This document shows, piece after piece, positions 10,872 to 23,700 of a stretch of DNA of 64,000 nucleotides. A model generated the notes under the pieces. It worked only from the letters and a program-made list of their open reading frames with translations, did no database searches and was not told the origin of the DNA. Numbering within the stretch: position 1 is the stretch's first letter; the number at the start of each line of letters is the position of its first letter. The position numbers and the translations under genes are program-made. The stretch spans positions 28,345-92,344 of the forward strand of contig JAKCPI010009497.1 of the NCBI GenBank assembly GCA_023213315.1, read 5' to 3'. The DNA comes from Euborellia annulipes. Its lineage: Eukaryota; Arthropoda; Insecta; Dermaptera; Anisolabididae.

Positions 10872-12593
10872 TTATATTTTGTATTTTGTTATCGGATGCA
10901 ATTTTTTCTCTAAGGCACATTCCCAAATCCAGTCACTGAGAATAACATTTGGCTGAAAAAAAAAAGAAAAATTGATATTATATTTAAGAATAGTTAAAAA
11001 TAATTATTACTTCTCCCCGTGACTAGAGTGAAACCCACGAGGCGTTTTACATCTAATCTCTTTACTCGATAAGCACATTTCTAAAAATTGTATTTAATTA
11101 AATATAAAATTTCAGCCTCGTAGCTCAATTCCTTCATGCTTTAAATTGAATACACATACACATACAGACTTTAGATTCAGGGGATCTCAAAACGTGTATA
11201 TCCATCAATCTCGACAGCGAATTTTTGACATGAATCCAATACTTTCTCTTTCTATATATATTAAATATATGTATGCTAATCTTCATTAGCATTTCGCCAC
11301 AGTTTAAAGGCTTAATTTGAGGGCTTTTACCATTGCAATCTTTATTCTGAATTGAATGATTTGAGGGCGAACCGTTCAGAATTTTAAGTCTGGATATATA
11401 TATATAGTGAAATAAATTTTATTGCTCGAGAGAACTTTCTACCCGTATTGTGCGACTCGATGTAATCTTAAACTAGTTTTTCCGAAAATATACTTACATG
11501 TTTTTCCTGTACATTGTGTGATGAAATTACATACGTAGCCGAATCAATATCGTCAGTCAATTTTCTAAAACAATAAAAATGAAAAATAAAAAACAATAAA
11601 TTTCATTCGTCAAATATAAAATGCATGCATACCCCTTAAAAGCAATTATAAGACGCTTAAGATCATTGGTCTGATTAGAATCTAATCTTTTTAAATAGAA
11701 AGTAATATTTGCAAAAAGGTCTGTAAGTTCAGGAATACTTGAGTCTTCAGTTTCCACCATCAATTCGTCCTCAGTGTCTATCTCGTTTTGATTATCATTA
11801 TCGTGATCACTTTCAAGCTCATTTTTAGTTTCAATAGCAGAGCCATTTTTAGTTGGTTCATTAATAATTAAATCATTATCACCCTCACTTTCGTCGTCTA
11901 TAAAAATAAGTGAATTGTCAACATTTCGATTAATAAAATAAAAAAACCAAGTTCAATTCAATTGTGGTGATATTTTGTATATTAAATTAAAAAGAATAAA
12001 AGCGGCGATGTTCAAACCCCATTCTAGGCATTTAAATAAAACGGGTCAAAATCTCAAATTGGTGCGATATCAATTTATATATATATATATAGTGCGTTTC
12101 ATATTGAAATTTTCAAATAAAATTAATGAAATAAATATATTTATGGCTTAATTCTAATGCAAATATAAATGAGGAATATTTTCTATATAATTTTACTATA
12201 AATTATTTCAATATATTACAATTTTTGGAGAAATGAAGAAAAATCGTCTTTTTTGGGCGTTGCATATTTAATGCCCACTCGCTGTTCTCTCCAATTATAG
12301 GGATGAGAGACCCGAAAGTCAACACAGAGCCAAACAGGAACACACACAGACCGCTTCTTACGAGCAAGAACAAGCCTCGGAGACTCCAGCAAACACAAAC
12401 ACGATTACATACAACCAACGTTCCTCCAGATCTCAGAGACAAATCCATCTGAGGCATCAACCAAACAGTCCTGGGCACCAGCAAAACTGCGACCCCGTAA
12501 ACAACCCTCCTCCACCATTAGCTCCTAACCCCTCTCTTGAAATGACTCCAAAAGGAGAGCAGAAATGTCGAGTTAATCTCAACAACCAACGCA

Positions 12594-12644
<51 letters not shown>

Positions 12645-15600
12645 TGTACGATACAAGATAACAACTTTTCTAATAGTCCCCAAGGAGGACGTTAAAAGGA
12701 CGTCGTTTCCAAATCACAGAGGAGATATATATAGGCCAATGCGACGAGAAACCTACGAGCTGTCCCACAAAATGTGTTCCAGGAGGCATTCCAAAAATGG
12801 AAGAAACGATGGGAACGGTGTAATACCAGTAGAGGGGACTATTTTGAAGGGGACAGTGCTTAAAATGTTGTACAATAAGCAATAAAGATGACACAGAAAA
12901 AGTTCGGTTTCTTTTTTGTATATAAGATAATTAAGAGAAAGTAAAAATGTCTCGAAATGATAAAATATAAGAGGCCTCTTAAAATTTATAGTTTTTCTAA
13001 ATTATTAGACGAAAAAAAGAATAAGCTAAAGAAGTGAGAGATCGGTTCGACTCGTGGTCGCTCTGGCCCGAGTTTTTTGTTAATTGATTAAATAAATGGA
13101 ATTTTAAATATGATAAACGGTCCTAGATGTTTGACAAATGAAGAATGGAATTCGAAAGTAACTTGGATAGATTGTGATGGTCGAAGTCTAATAGTCCAAG
13201 TCACCTGCCTGAGCGAATTACTTGCGATAAGAGAGAGTGTGAACGTCGCTGCCTTTTTTTTCTTACCCGATATTTTCTCAATTATTTCATCTTCACTTTC
13301 AGGTTTTCCTTTATCTGAATTATCCAAAGCAAATCTAATAAAATCAGAAAAGAAATTAATAACCTATTGAAATAAAATAATGCAAAAGTGAAATAAGTAC
13401 CGTCTCCAAGGTATTTTTTTTCTTTTCCTATGACATTCCTCGATCCATTGTTTTTTAACTATTTTACCTTTTCCTTTAACTTGGTTAAATTTTGGCGTGT
13501 TGGCAAAAGCACATCTAAAATAAAATATTTATAAATTACTGTCATCGATTAATACATTAAAATGAGAAGAAAACAAAATAAACAGGGATAGATTAACTTT
13601 TATATTTAGGCTATATACTGTATATATGTTTAATTTCCTGGATAATTGTTCTAGCCTCGTGGAATTTTATTAAAATCAATAAAGCTTTTGTGGTTTGTAT
13701 TATTGTTATGGGAATTTTCAATCTCATTTTGTATTAAATATTTATTAAAAATATAAGTACTGTACAAGGTTTCGACTGCAGAATAAGCAGTCAACGTCTC
13801 GATGTACAGTGAGGGGCAATATTAAGTCCCACCCATGCTTTTTCTACTTGTGATTATTTCAGTGTTTTTAAAAAAATATATATTTTTTATTAATGGAAAC
13901 TTTCATGGTTCAAGCCTAGAAAATTTCCAATAAACATATTCATTTTCTTTTATAAAAACAAAAAACGCATGGGTGGGACATAATATTGTCCCTCACTGTA
14001 CAGTATTTATGTTTTTTGAAGAAATTTCGTATAAATTGTTTGATAGACATATAAACGAAATATTTTGTTTTCTTCTGATATTATAATATTGAATTATGTA
14101 CATTAGGTGAGTGCATTGATTATCCCAATCCGCTTTATATTTAGCTCCCATTTCTAAAGCCTTAGAACGCAAATTAGCTCTTTCTGGATTTTGAATTCCA
14201 CTTATAACAAAAACAACATCTTCTAATAATTGATAAAAAAATCGTGATGGGTTGTTTTTAATTTTTTTTTCATCGTCTGTTCTGGTTGTTCTTTTACTCT
14301 TTTTGTTCCTTTTGAAGTTTGAGGGGAATCTAAAAATTTTGAAAGAACAATAAGAATTTATAAAAAATTTTATTATTATTTTTTTTTTTACCATTTTTTT
14401 TGTTTAAATCCTTCTGGACCATGGGACTTTGTTTTTTAGTTTTTTCCTGTTTATCAATTATTTTTGGCGTTTTTACATTTTCTAATGAATTCCTTCTATC
14501 TTTAATTTTTGGAGTTTTTGGTGAGATATTTTTTGTGAAATCGTTTTGTCTTTCTGAAGATGAGCCTGTTGAAGTTGAAGGCTTGTCATAATTATTTAAA
14601 ATATCTTGTTGGGCTTGTCTTATAGCTCCAGCTCCTAAAAAACATTTTTTTTAATGATTAATCTGATTTGGCATTTGCTGTTCGATCGCTCGTGTCGTGT
14701 AAAGCAAAAACATTCTTACCAATAGGAGGTGCAGTTTGTTTATTCTTAAATTTGGCAAATATACTTCCAATTTTGATTTCAGGCTCTTGCTCTTCTTTTA
14801 ATGAAAATCTGCCAAGAGAATTTTGACTTTCTGATTTTGACTCGGGAGCAGTTAATTTGATAAATGAAAGGCCAAATTGAATTGTTCGATTGAATGGTTG
14901 ACAGCAAACAATTTTTACACGATCCCAACTTTCATCGACAAATGGTTTTGTTAATTGATCATATTTGAAGATTCTCACTTGATTTCCTTTTGATTCAATC
15001 TTACTGTCATTTGGTGACATAAAAGCTGACGCTCCTAAAAGAGTCTGAAAATAATCCAAAAGAAATTATCAAAATGAAATAAAAACATTTTATTTTCTAA
15101 GCAAATATTCAGAACTAAACCCTTTGAAACTCCTCTCCTAATTCTATATATTTTAGTTATAAGAGAAATATAAAATGAAATATATATATATAAAATAAAA
15201 AAAGTTTGGCAAAAGAGATGCCATCAAGTTAGATATTTTGCGCCTCTGTGACTGATACTTTCATAGCAAAGGAGGGAAAAACAGGAAGAGCTTAATCTCA
15301 TAATAGAGGAATCGAAAACAAATCTATATTAAAATGTGTTTAATCTTAAGAAAACGGACATTTCGATGAGATAAAATTTTGTTATAATCAAATGATAATA
15401 GCTGAGTATATCAAAGTTTAAAAGGTGTTGTAGCCAAATAAAAAATTATAAATTCCGGACAAAATTTATTTGCCCATCTTCAGACATTTCTAATGGGAGA
15501 GACATTAGTCTGCTTATATAGAACTTATATATACACTGGATTTATACATAGTTGCTTAGTTGACATTTTGTTAAATTATATATTCTATAGCTATTTGTAT

Positions 15601-16097
15601 ATTAGTATTAGTAATCTATATACGGCCAAGTTTCATAAGGAAATGAGAGTTTTTTATTTTGCTATCTGCCCCTATACCATCTAAACCTCTAAAATTTTAA
15701 GTGACAATAAAAAGATTTTGTCTGGGTCTTATTTGACATATATATGAAAGAATCGTTTGATTAAAAAGTAAATAAATTATGCTAATTACATGAAATGTGT
15801 CTGCAGATGCCGACCGTCCAACGAGAACTTCAATAAATGCCGAATTTTCATTTCCAATATCAATGCTGTTAATTTTTGTTGAAGTGTCCATTTGTAAAAT
15901 AACAGAAATTTCGGGCTCGTGTGATTTGCATTTCCATTTTAAAAAGCTGGACTCTTGAAGGAGATTTTTGGCTGGGAATGACTAAAGAAAATAACCTCAA
16001 TTAAATTAGATTAAGCCAAAAGAATTGAAATATTATTAAAACTCACAGGATCTTCACTTGAACAGCTAATCACTTGACTAAATTTTATCGATGTCAT
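10872..16097 (-). CDS. XRCC1: DNA repair scaffold XRCC1, ten exons, one frame disruption
   Basis: XRCC1 is the nuclear scaffold of base-excision and single-strand-break repair. Exons, 5' to 3': 16097-16047, 15981-15790, 15044-14720, 14634-14392, 14329-14102, 13514-13401, 13334-13267, 11897-11633, 11564-11498, 10952-10872, all GT-AG. The N-terminal domain starts MTSIKFSQVISCSSEDP and has IDIGNENSAFIEVLVG and WDRVKIVCCQPFN. BRCT1 runs from QLLEDVVFVISGIQNP through LRSKALEMGAKYKADWD to WIEECHRKRKKIPWRRF. An acidic linker precedes BRCT2 (IPELTDLF to SDWIWECALEKKLHPITKYKI). The total is 1,634 bp, so about 544 codons if the missing base is counted. Exon 5 is 228 bp but needs 229 to stay in phase; the shift lies within 14235-14270, beside an A7 and a T9 run. 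This is most simply a sequencing error, less likely a decayed allele. Confidence 0.93.
11898..13266. repeat. XRCC1 intron 7 with G/T-type repeat and long (TA)n
   Basis: The segment at about 12290-12600 is a diverged copy, in opposite orientation, of the repeat at 5240-5850. It contains CTCTTGAAATGACTCC and AGGAGAGCAGAAATGTCGAG at 12535-12576, a decayed hammerhead-like motif. A (TA)n run of about 21 units occupies 12599-12641. No nested gene is seen. Confidence 0.5.
13660..13800 (-). repeat. Fragment of hammerhead family E in XRCC1 intron 5
   Basis: It contains AAAGCTTTTGTGGTTTGTAT, TATTAAAAATATAAGTACTG and TTTCGACTGCAGAATAAGCAGTC, matching one end and one ribozyme-like arm of the element at 23566-24111. 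Confidence 0.55.
15425..15500 (-). repeat. Decayed hammerhead-like element in XRCC1 intron 2
   Basis: The minus strand reads CTGAAGATGGGCAAATAAAT, then TTTTGTCCGGAAT, then TTTGGCTAC. This is the order core, stem, terminal box of the 46787-47274 element, but the GAAAC is mutated to GGAAT. Confidence 0.45.
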
Positions 16098-16394
16098 ACT
16101 TTATTATTTACTTAAAGAATGGAAACAATCAAATTTGTTTGTAATTTCTTTTGGTCTCGGCAAATATGCCGCCAGATATTCTATCAACTTGTGTTCACTT
16201 GTCAAGTGTCATCGGCATTTCGACATCAAAGCCCTCGAAATTTAAAAGGAAAAATGAAATGAATTTAAAAATTCCAAATTAATAAAAAGTAGTATTATTA
16301 AAAAAAATTCGAAAAATAAAAACCTTGTTTATATTTTTAATTCTAAATAAACATATTGTATGAAAAATTTTAAAGTATATATATATATATATCT

Positions 16395-16600
16395 TCCTCT
16401 TTTTCTTTCTTAGCCTTATTTCCGGAATGGGTCTTTTGCGACCGGAAGAAATAGAACAGGCCGGCCCATCGCACGGTCTGACGCATGTTGAAAATATAAA
16501 AGGTAGGGGGGACAGACATGTAAAGAACAGGACTGCCAGTCCCAGCTCGGGCAGCTCGTGGTCGCCATCCACGTACCCACAAGATGTGGGCCCCTGAGCA
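16395..16600 (-). mobile_element. SINE family B copy
   Basis: Strongly similar to 2251-2480: CACAAGATGTGGGCCCC, GCACGGTCTGACGC and GCTCGGGCAGCTCGTGGTCG are shared in order. The insertion is in a TA-rich site, so the duplication cannot be measured. Confidence 0.65.
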
Positions 16601-16823
16601 AATATATATATGTTAATTAAAAAGTGGCTGTAGCTTAGAGGCAAGAGACACCCTTGTTTAAAAGCCCTTTACCGTCCAGCCCTACTATCGGAAACTAAAT
16701 ATTACTAGAGAGAAAAAATCTTGTGGGTTAGCCCATCAGGCAACTAGATATTACTGAAATTAAGAGAGTGATGTACTTGCGTTAAGTCACACCAGGTTTT
16801 TTTCTTCGGCCATGGCCCCCCGG

Positions 16824-17077
16824 CATGGGCGTAGCCAGACTTCTTGTTAGGGGGGGGGGGGCAACAACTCGTTAGGGCGAAAGAGGGGGTTTGCAATTAA
16901 TATATACATAGATTATTAATTATTTATTTAAATAAAAAAAAAAATTAAATTAATGTAGTGGATTGGGGTGTTAAAAAAATTCCCAATGGGAAAAATATAT
17001 ATTTGCTTGTTTTTTTTTTTAATTTTTAGGACCAGCCAGGGGGGGGGGGGCAACGGCCCCCCCTGGCTACGCCCATG
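16824..17077. mobile_element. hAT-type MITE
   Basis: Inverted ends CATGGGCGTAGCCAG and CTGGCTACGCCCATG. The flanks share CCCCCGG (7 bp), probably an 8-bp duplication with one C lost. Confidence 0.65.
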
Positions 17078-18955
17078 CCCCCGGAAACAATTGGCTGGTG
17101 CAAAAAATATGACTTTTATCCAATGTTTCTTATATCGCCTGCTATGTGGCGAAAGTCAGAAAATTAAATTATTGAGTTAAGCCTAGCAAACGTTGTTAAA
17201 ACGTCTTCTCTTTTGAGTGCCAAAGTGGCGAAAACAATTCGGGGGGGGGGGGGGACACTATACATATAGGCTATAAATCAACAGGAAAAACTAAAAATTG
17301 AATTAAATTCAAAACTTTATGTTTAATTTATTATATTATCCAGGTGGGCAGATGTCATTGCCGGGGGGCGCTTGTTCCCCCCTGGCTCCCCGTAGAGGGG
17401 GGTCAAACTCTTTAATTTTGATATATTATAAATAAGTTACAAACCATGATGCAATCTATTAGAAGAAAATAAACTCTTACTCATGAATGGCTGTTTATAT
17501 GGAATAGGAAAAAATTTATTTATAAAATACTTTTTTCTTTTTAAATGAAGAGTGAAAAAATAATTTTCGTGCATTGATTATTTTGCTCACAATAAAAAGA
17601 TGGATAAAAAATTTTAATTAAAAATATATTACTACAGTATTATAAATAAGTTAAGAATAAAAGATAAATCCTGATTTTCTTTTGAATTTTTTATTTCCAA
17701 TTATACAAAATTTCTATGGATATTTCGGCCGAAAGAAAATCAGGATTTTTCTTTTATTCTCAACTTATTAATAATTATTTTTGCCAAAAAATTTTTTGAA
17801 ATTTTTACTAATATACAGTATTGGATGTACAAAAGACAAACTACTGGTTTAAAAATAAACTCAAGGCGTTTATTCCAATGGGTTGAGAATTTTTCAGGGA
17901 TAAATTTAAGTTATGATTATTCCAGATTAGGAATAGGGAGAAAGGGAAATCTAGGGATGATTAAAGAAGATAGGCCTAAATATTTATATTATTTATTTAA
18001 AAAATGATTAAAGTAATATTTAAATTCTCTTAAATTTTTATAACATGTTTTAGAACGAATATAAAATACTCATTATCTTCCTTTAACAAACAATTTACTA
18101 TAACAATAATTATATATATATGTTACGACTCATGTGCGAAATTCGGAATGTTGATGGAAAAGAATGGTTAGAATTTATTTCAATTTACAATAGCTAAAAC
18201 CATATATAAGCTTATACCAAATTTAGTTAGTTATAGAGGAGGCCCCCCCCCCCCCATTGGACCGACAAAAATTCAAAAGTTTTATTTAATATTTTAAAAC
18301 TAAACAAAAAATTATAAATTTGCCCGAATGTTTTTTATTCTTCAATGTTATAAAATTTATTTACCGTGTATTTCAATTTTTTAAATGAAATTAAAAGAAA
18401 AAAAAATTTGGGCCCCCCTTGACCAAGTTCTGGGACCGCCACTGTAAGTCACCGATTCTGACGTGTTGCTATACACTGTTCCTGGTGTCATTTGGACTAA
18501 AAATGGTGGCTGCGAATACCTATCTACTCAGAGGTCTATTATTATTTATTAAATATTTTTTTTTTATTTTACACATCGCTGGCAATACCAGAATTTCGGA
18601 CTTGAACAGTAACATATACATTTATAACAAATATAGATAATTTAAAATTTTATTTTCATTTCTCTCTTCTCTCTCTCTCTAAATATATATATATTCCTTA
18701 TAAATATAATAATTAATGAATGCTTTGATGAAATCAAAAAAATATAATGATAATAAAAAATAAAAATGTCTTGGATTTTTAAAAAATCATCAATTGTTAA
18801 CATTTTAGAAAAAATTTTACAAATATTCACACTATTCTAATAAGGATCACTCTATGAGTGAATAAAATTCATTTGAAATGAAGAATTAATAAAATAATAA
18901 TATACAATATATTACAGAGGTTATTATAATAAAATGGCTTGCCTTTATATATTTT

Positions 18956-20739
18956 TTATTTTGAAGGAGGGGGAGCTTCTTCATCTGTGTCTTCAGAATC
19001 GAAGACATGATCTCTACTATTTTCTGCTCCAGATTCTACAGATTTGGCTCTTTGATGGCCTTTACGTCGGGGTCGAGAAAAAACTCGACTCTCTTCGCCG
19101 GTATTGCGAAATGAAATAAGTGGATAAAGTGCACTACGTAAACTCCAAAAAAGTTTAGGGAATAAAATCTCCTGTTGAGCAAGTAATTGTTTTGTACGAT
19201 GGCGCTCTTTTGGTGCTTCAAAACATGCTGGGCAATTTTCAGGAATAATTGGAAGACCACGAGACTCAGCAAATTGCCTAAGCGCTTTCTCGCGAACGTA
19301 AACAAATGGCCTGGAAATATAGAAAATATTAATAAATAGATCATACACGGTGACCACCAACGAACTAGTTGATTTAAATTATTTAATTTATCTAAGGTCT
19401 TTTTCGGCAGCTAAGGCCATTTAGACCCCATCCCTATTTAGTAGCCAAATGAAATGGGACGGGAAGCGAAGCCGGGGACCCTAGGCAGAGGAAGCTAATG
19501 TCTTCTCTCTGTCCCTCGGGTCACGGGCATTTTATAAATAAAAGATTGATAGAAGAATGAAATAAAAGATATGTTTTATTTTGAAAGCTGTAAACAGAAG
19601 TTTCGAAATTAGTTATAGTTTTTCCAATAGGCTGCACGCTTAAACAAATTAACATACCATTTGTTTTATCTTTTATCATTCTTTAATTAATTTTTAAATC
19701 TGAACTTCTTTGGTGCAGGTGTGAATAAATTTCCTTTTAAAGTTTTGATTTTTTTTGATCCGATCTTCGAGAAATTTATTTTTTGGTTCCGTTTTGTTAG
19801 TCATTAAATAAATATTGTATATTTTGCAATGACAATTAAAAATAATACTGTTAATCTTGTATTCTAACAATTAATCGTCCTGATGAAGGTCGTGATTTGC
19901 GACCGAAACGTCAACGATTAATAATTAGATAGAAGTATTTTATTTAATTTCTTGGCTGCTACGTTTTCTATTTCCAACGTAAAAAAAGATTTTTGTTTTT
20001 TTTTTTGTGTGGTGTTTAATTTTTTTGGGAGTATTTTTTAATTTTCCATTTTATATTAGTTCCCGATTAATCCTACATATTAGTAAATAATTTTATATAT
20101 TCGTAATTTTTAAAAATTTATTAAGATTCTTCCTTTTTAATTAGAATTTTTATTTTTATTAATTAATATCGGCGGCATATGAAAAAATTTACCTTATGAC
20201 ACGCAAATCGCGTTCCTGAACATAATAATGCGCTTTCATTGAACGAAGACGTCCATTATGAAATGTGGACATAAGAAATGATTCGGCCAGATCATCTAAA
20301 TGTTGACCGAGAGCAAGAACATTGTAATCCCCTCGACGAGCTGAAGCGTATAGACGACCTCGTTTTAACCGACTACAGAAAGAGCAAACACTACTGCACG
20401 ATGCTGCCGACTTAGCTTGTTCCAAAATTCCTAGAAAATTTATATTTATGTTAGATAAGAGTGAGAAAGTGCTAAAATGTTTTTTGATTTCTTACTTTGA
20501 CGTTCATAAGCATAAGGAACACCTAAGGAATTCAAGTATGGAATAAGAGGGGATGGGTCATAAGCTGCACTTCCAGGATCGACGGTAGCTGCTCCAATTT
20601 CAAATCGGATTCCTAATTTTGATGCTGAATAACGTTGATATTGTCGAAGAGTGTGAAGTAATGAGAGAGAATCTTTTCCACCCGATAAACAAACTAAAAT
20701 CCTGTCGCCATCTCGAATCATTTCAAATTCTTGGATCGC
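18956..20739 (-). CDS. Exons 14-16: TtcA-type PP-loop tRNA-thiolation domain
   Basis: The PP-loop that binds ATP is LVCLSGGKDSLSLLHTLRQY (SGGKDS at 976-981). ATVDPGSAAYDPSPL and NVLALGQHLDDLAESFLMS follow. CSSVCSFCSRLKRG holds the CxxC pair Cys1054/Cys1057, and ENCPACF supplies Cys1144/Cys1147, one of which is the likely third ligand of the TtcA [4Fe-4S] cluster. The protein ends in a basic then acidic tail (DSEDTDEEAPPPSK). All residues expected for an active TtcA-like enzyme are present. The CTU1/NCS6 family, which acts on wobble uridine, is the alternative, but the single CxxC and its context fit TtcA better. Confidence 0.88.
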
Positions 20740-23700
20740 CTAAAAATTTAAGCCATAAGGTAGATATATTAAAAATAAGGTGTGGAGTCAGATCTTAATT
20801 AAATAAATAAAAATTTATTGGAATAAATAAATGTGTCTAGATGTTTCGTTTGGGTTTATATGGCAGCAAATACTGAAAAATTTTTAAAAAAGAAACAATA
20901 TTAATTTATATATACAGTATTAAGAGAAAAGATACAGTGTATATATCTTTATAAAATATTAAGGTGCTTCAGGAGGGCTCATTGAATCTAGTCCAAAAGT
21001 ACTGAGGAATTTTAAAGTATTTTTTTTTAATTTTTTTAAAAATTAACGGCCAAATAGTTCAGTACTGTTGCAAAAGATGGCAGCCTAGTCTAACAGCCGA
21101 CATTATCAGATAAATCAATGAAGTCAGTGGCTGTATTTCTATAGACAGCAGAAGGAGCAGGTGCAGCCAAAAACAAAAGCCTCCGATTTAATACAATTTA
21201 ATGAGACGTTTCGGGTGAATTTCATCTCCCCATCTTCAGTCCTTCAAAATTGTTAAAAGTCTCGGAGTTGGTCAATAGGGCAATACATGTAAATTTATTT
21301 AGTGAGAATAAATAAATATGGCGATGGCCCACATCGCCAAAACATATGATACATAAATTTACATTGACCTACCTATTGACCAACTCCGGGACTTTTAACA
21401 ATTTTGAAGGACTGAAGATGGGGAGAATAAAATTCACCCGAAACGTCTCATTAAATTGTATTAAATCGGAGGCTTTTGTTTTTTGTTTTTTTTTTTTATT
21501 ATCAGATAACTATCCTATATTTATATATTTTATGCTGTTATAAATGATACATAATAATATATATTAACTATACATTATGAAAAGATCAACGAAAATTAAA
21601 CAAATACATGATTTTAAATATAGCCCTACCATCCTGCCATCTGTTGGCAAATTTTCGTAATAGTTGGGCTTTTTGGCTAAATTTTTAAGACCCCTAACTC
21701 CATCTTATCGGCAAAAACATGGGAACAGCTTTGCCTTCCGAAGTAAAATTCGTAAATTATTGCCATAGTGTATGATAAATAGAAAATACAGCAACTATTT
21801 TCAAATTTAGACCTAATAAAGAAAAAAATGATCAGAGTAATATTTAGATTTAAATATTATTAATACCTCAACTGCAGGCTTCCAAATCGTTTTAGGAGGA
21901 CAATGCCACTGTACTAATCCCTTCGACGTTGTGGATATTTCTGAAGATGTAGACTTATTATTAGCTTTGATTCCATTTTTTGCAGGGCATGTATTATTTG
22001 TTTCTATTGTCGTCTCTAAATCAGGGCAGGTCATATTAATTCCAGAATCATGAGAGCTGCTTGTAGTGTGAGCCCGGACTCCATTTTTTGAATTAGTAAC
22101 TCCATTCGAAATGTTATTTGCATCACAAGCTAAAACTTCGGTAACAATTCCTCTCAATTCACTAGCCATTCCACGTGACACTTCTACGAGATATTCAGCA
22201 ACATCAGAAGCAGAGACTGAATCACGATCTTGTCGGGATCGAGAACTAGATTCAAAACCATCGCTACTGAGAACATCTTCTACAGTTGTTATCACTTCTC
22301 GAATTTCGGATTTAATTTCAGTAGCCAATTCCTTTAAATAATAAATAAATATATTAGTAAAATTAAATGGGGAAAATAATTATGAAAGGTGTTACCTTTG
22401 TTACTTCTTGAACGTAAGCTTGAAGATCTTCTGTTGGCTGAGGGGAATCTGGTTCACTGAAGCTGGAAGAAGATTGTCTTGGCCTTAACGGAGGTTGAGG
22501 AGATGTCGCTGCACGTAATGGGAATTCAATTTCAGTGCAACTCATTATTCGCGGCCGAGAAAATTGTGATCTGTAAAGAACATGATTTAAAATAATGTCT
22601 TGTTTATATTTTATGAAAATAAATAGATATCTTACCCTCTAATAATCGAATCGGAAATCAATCCTGGAGTTAGTGGTCGCTGAGGTGAGCCAGGCGGCAG
22701 AGATTTTGGAGATGGATAATCTATAGAATCTTTTGAGTTGTTTAATAGATTTTTTGGAGATAAATCCCGTGAACAATGGAGTTCATTATTAATATTAATA
22801 GGTAAACTGTGTGATTCACTTTCATTATAGCTCAATTGGCGAAGTCGAGAAACTGCAAAATTGCTTTCCTTGGAATTAGAAAGCAGACCAGAGCCTAGGC
22901 TAGAGCACCGCGGTCGACCTACGAAAGGAATAGGACTAGTAGTGCCTGGCTCAGGAGTAAGACTGAGATTTCGTGGAGATCCATGGTAGCCAATTGGTTC
23001 AAAAGGAACAGTGTGTTTCACCTATAAAAAAAATGTGTCATGTGAATTTGCTGTTCTCTTTAAAGGTGGAATTCCGAGAAACGCGACAGAGCGTCACTGA
23101 GGCCACGACAGTGACGCGGCGGCAGAGCGACAGTAGATGTCATGTGTAAATAAATGGAAGGCTATTCGAGTGTTGCGACACAGACGCCGCGGCACTGCCG
23201 TGACGTCATTGCCGCTCTAGAAGCAGCGACACTGCCGCGTTTGTTCTCGATCGGTCGCTGCCGCGGAGCGTTGTCATAACAAAATAAAAAACAAAATGGC
23301 GGCCTTCAACCAAAATGAAGATGAAATATTGATAGAATTCGTTTCTTAATTTAGGACAATTGGTCGCGTTTGTTTACTGACGCCGACATCGGAAGCCACA
23401 AGCGCGACACTACCGCCGCGACACTGTCGCGGCTGCAGTGACGCTATTGAAGCTGCCACTCTGTCGCGTTGCTCGGAATTCCACCTTAACAGGAGGAAAT
23501 TTGATAAGGGAAAATAAAATAATGTTAAGAATTTATTTATGGGATTAAAAGAAACGAATTACTATTATTATGGGATTTTTAATTATAGACCACAAATTAT
23601 TTATTAAAAAATATAAATACTGTACAACGTTTCGGCTGCTTATTCTGCAGTCGTTTTTAAGTACTGTACACGTGCTCCTACTCGAGCTAACTAACCTCTA

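Larger units (their letters stand above)
16098..18955. other. Intergenic spacer between XRCC1 and the fusion gene, repeats only
   Basis: The spacer carries a SINE B copy, a hAT MITE and further G/C-run elements (about 17238-17400 and 18235-18445, the latter ending CCGCCACTG). A hairpin at about 17650-17765 pairs AATCCTGATTTTC with GAAAATCAGGATT. No gene is seen; the XRCC1 promoter must be near 16100-16300 but shows no nameable element. Confidence 0.5.

Noticed and set aside
10872..16097. XRCC1 as a pseudogene
   Set aside because: Apart from one base beside homopolymers, all ten exons are open, in phase and conserved in both BRCT domains, so a sequencing error is simpler.
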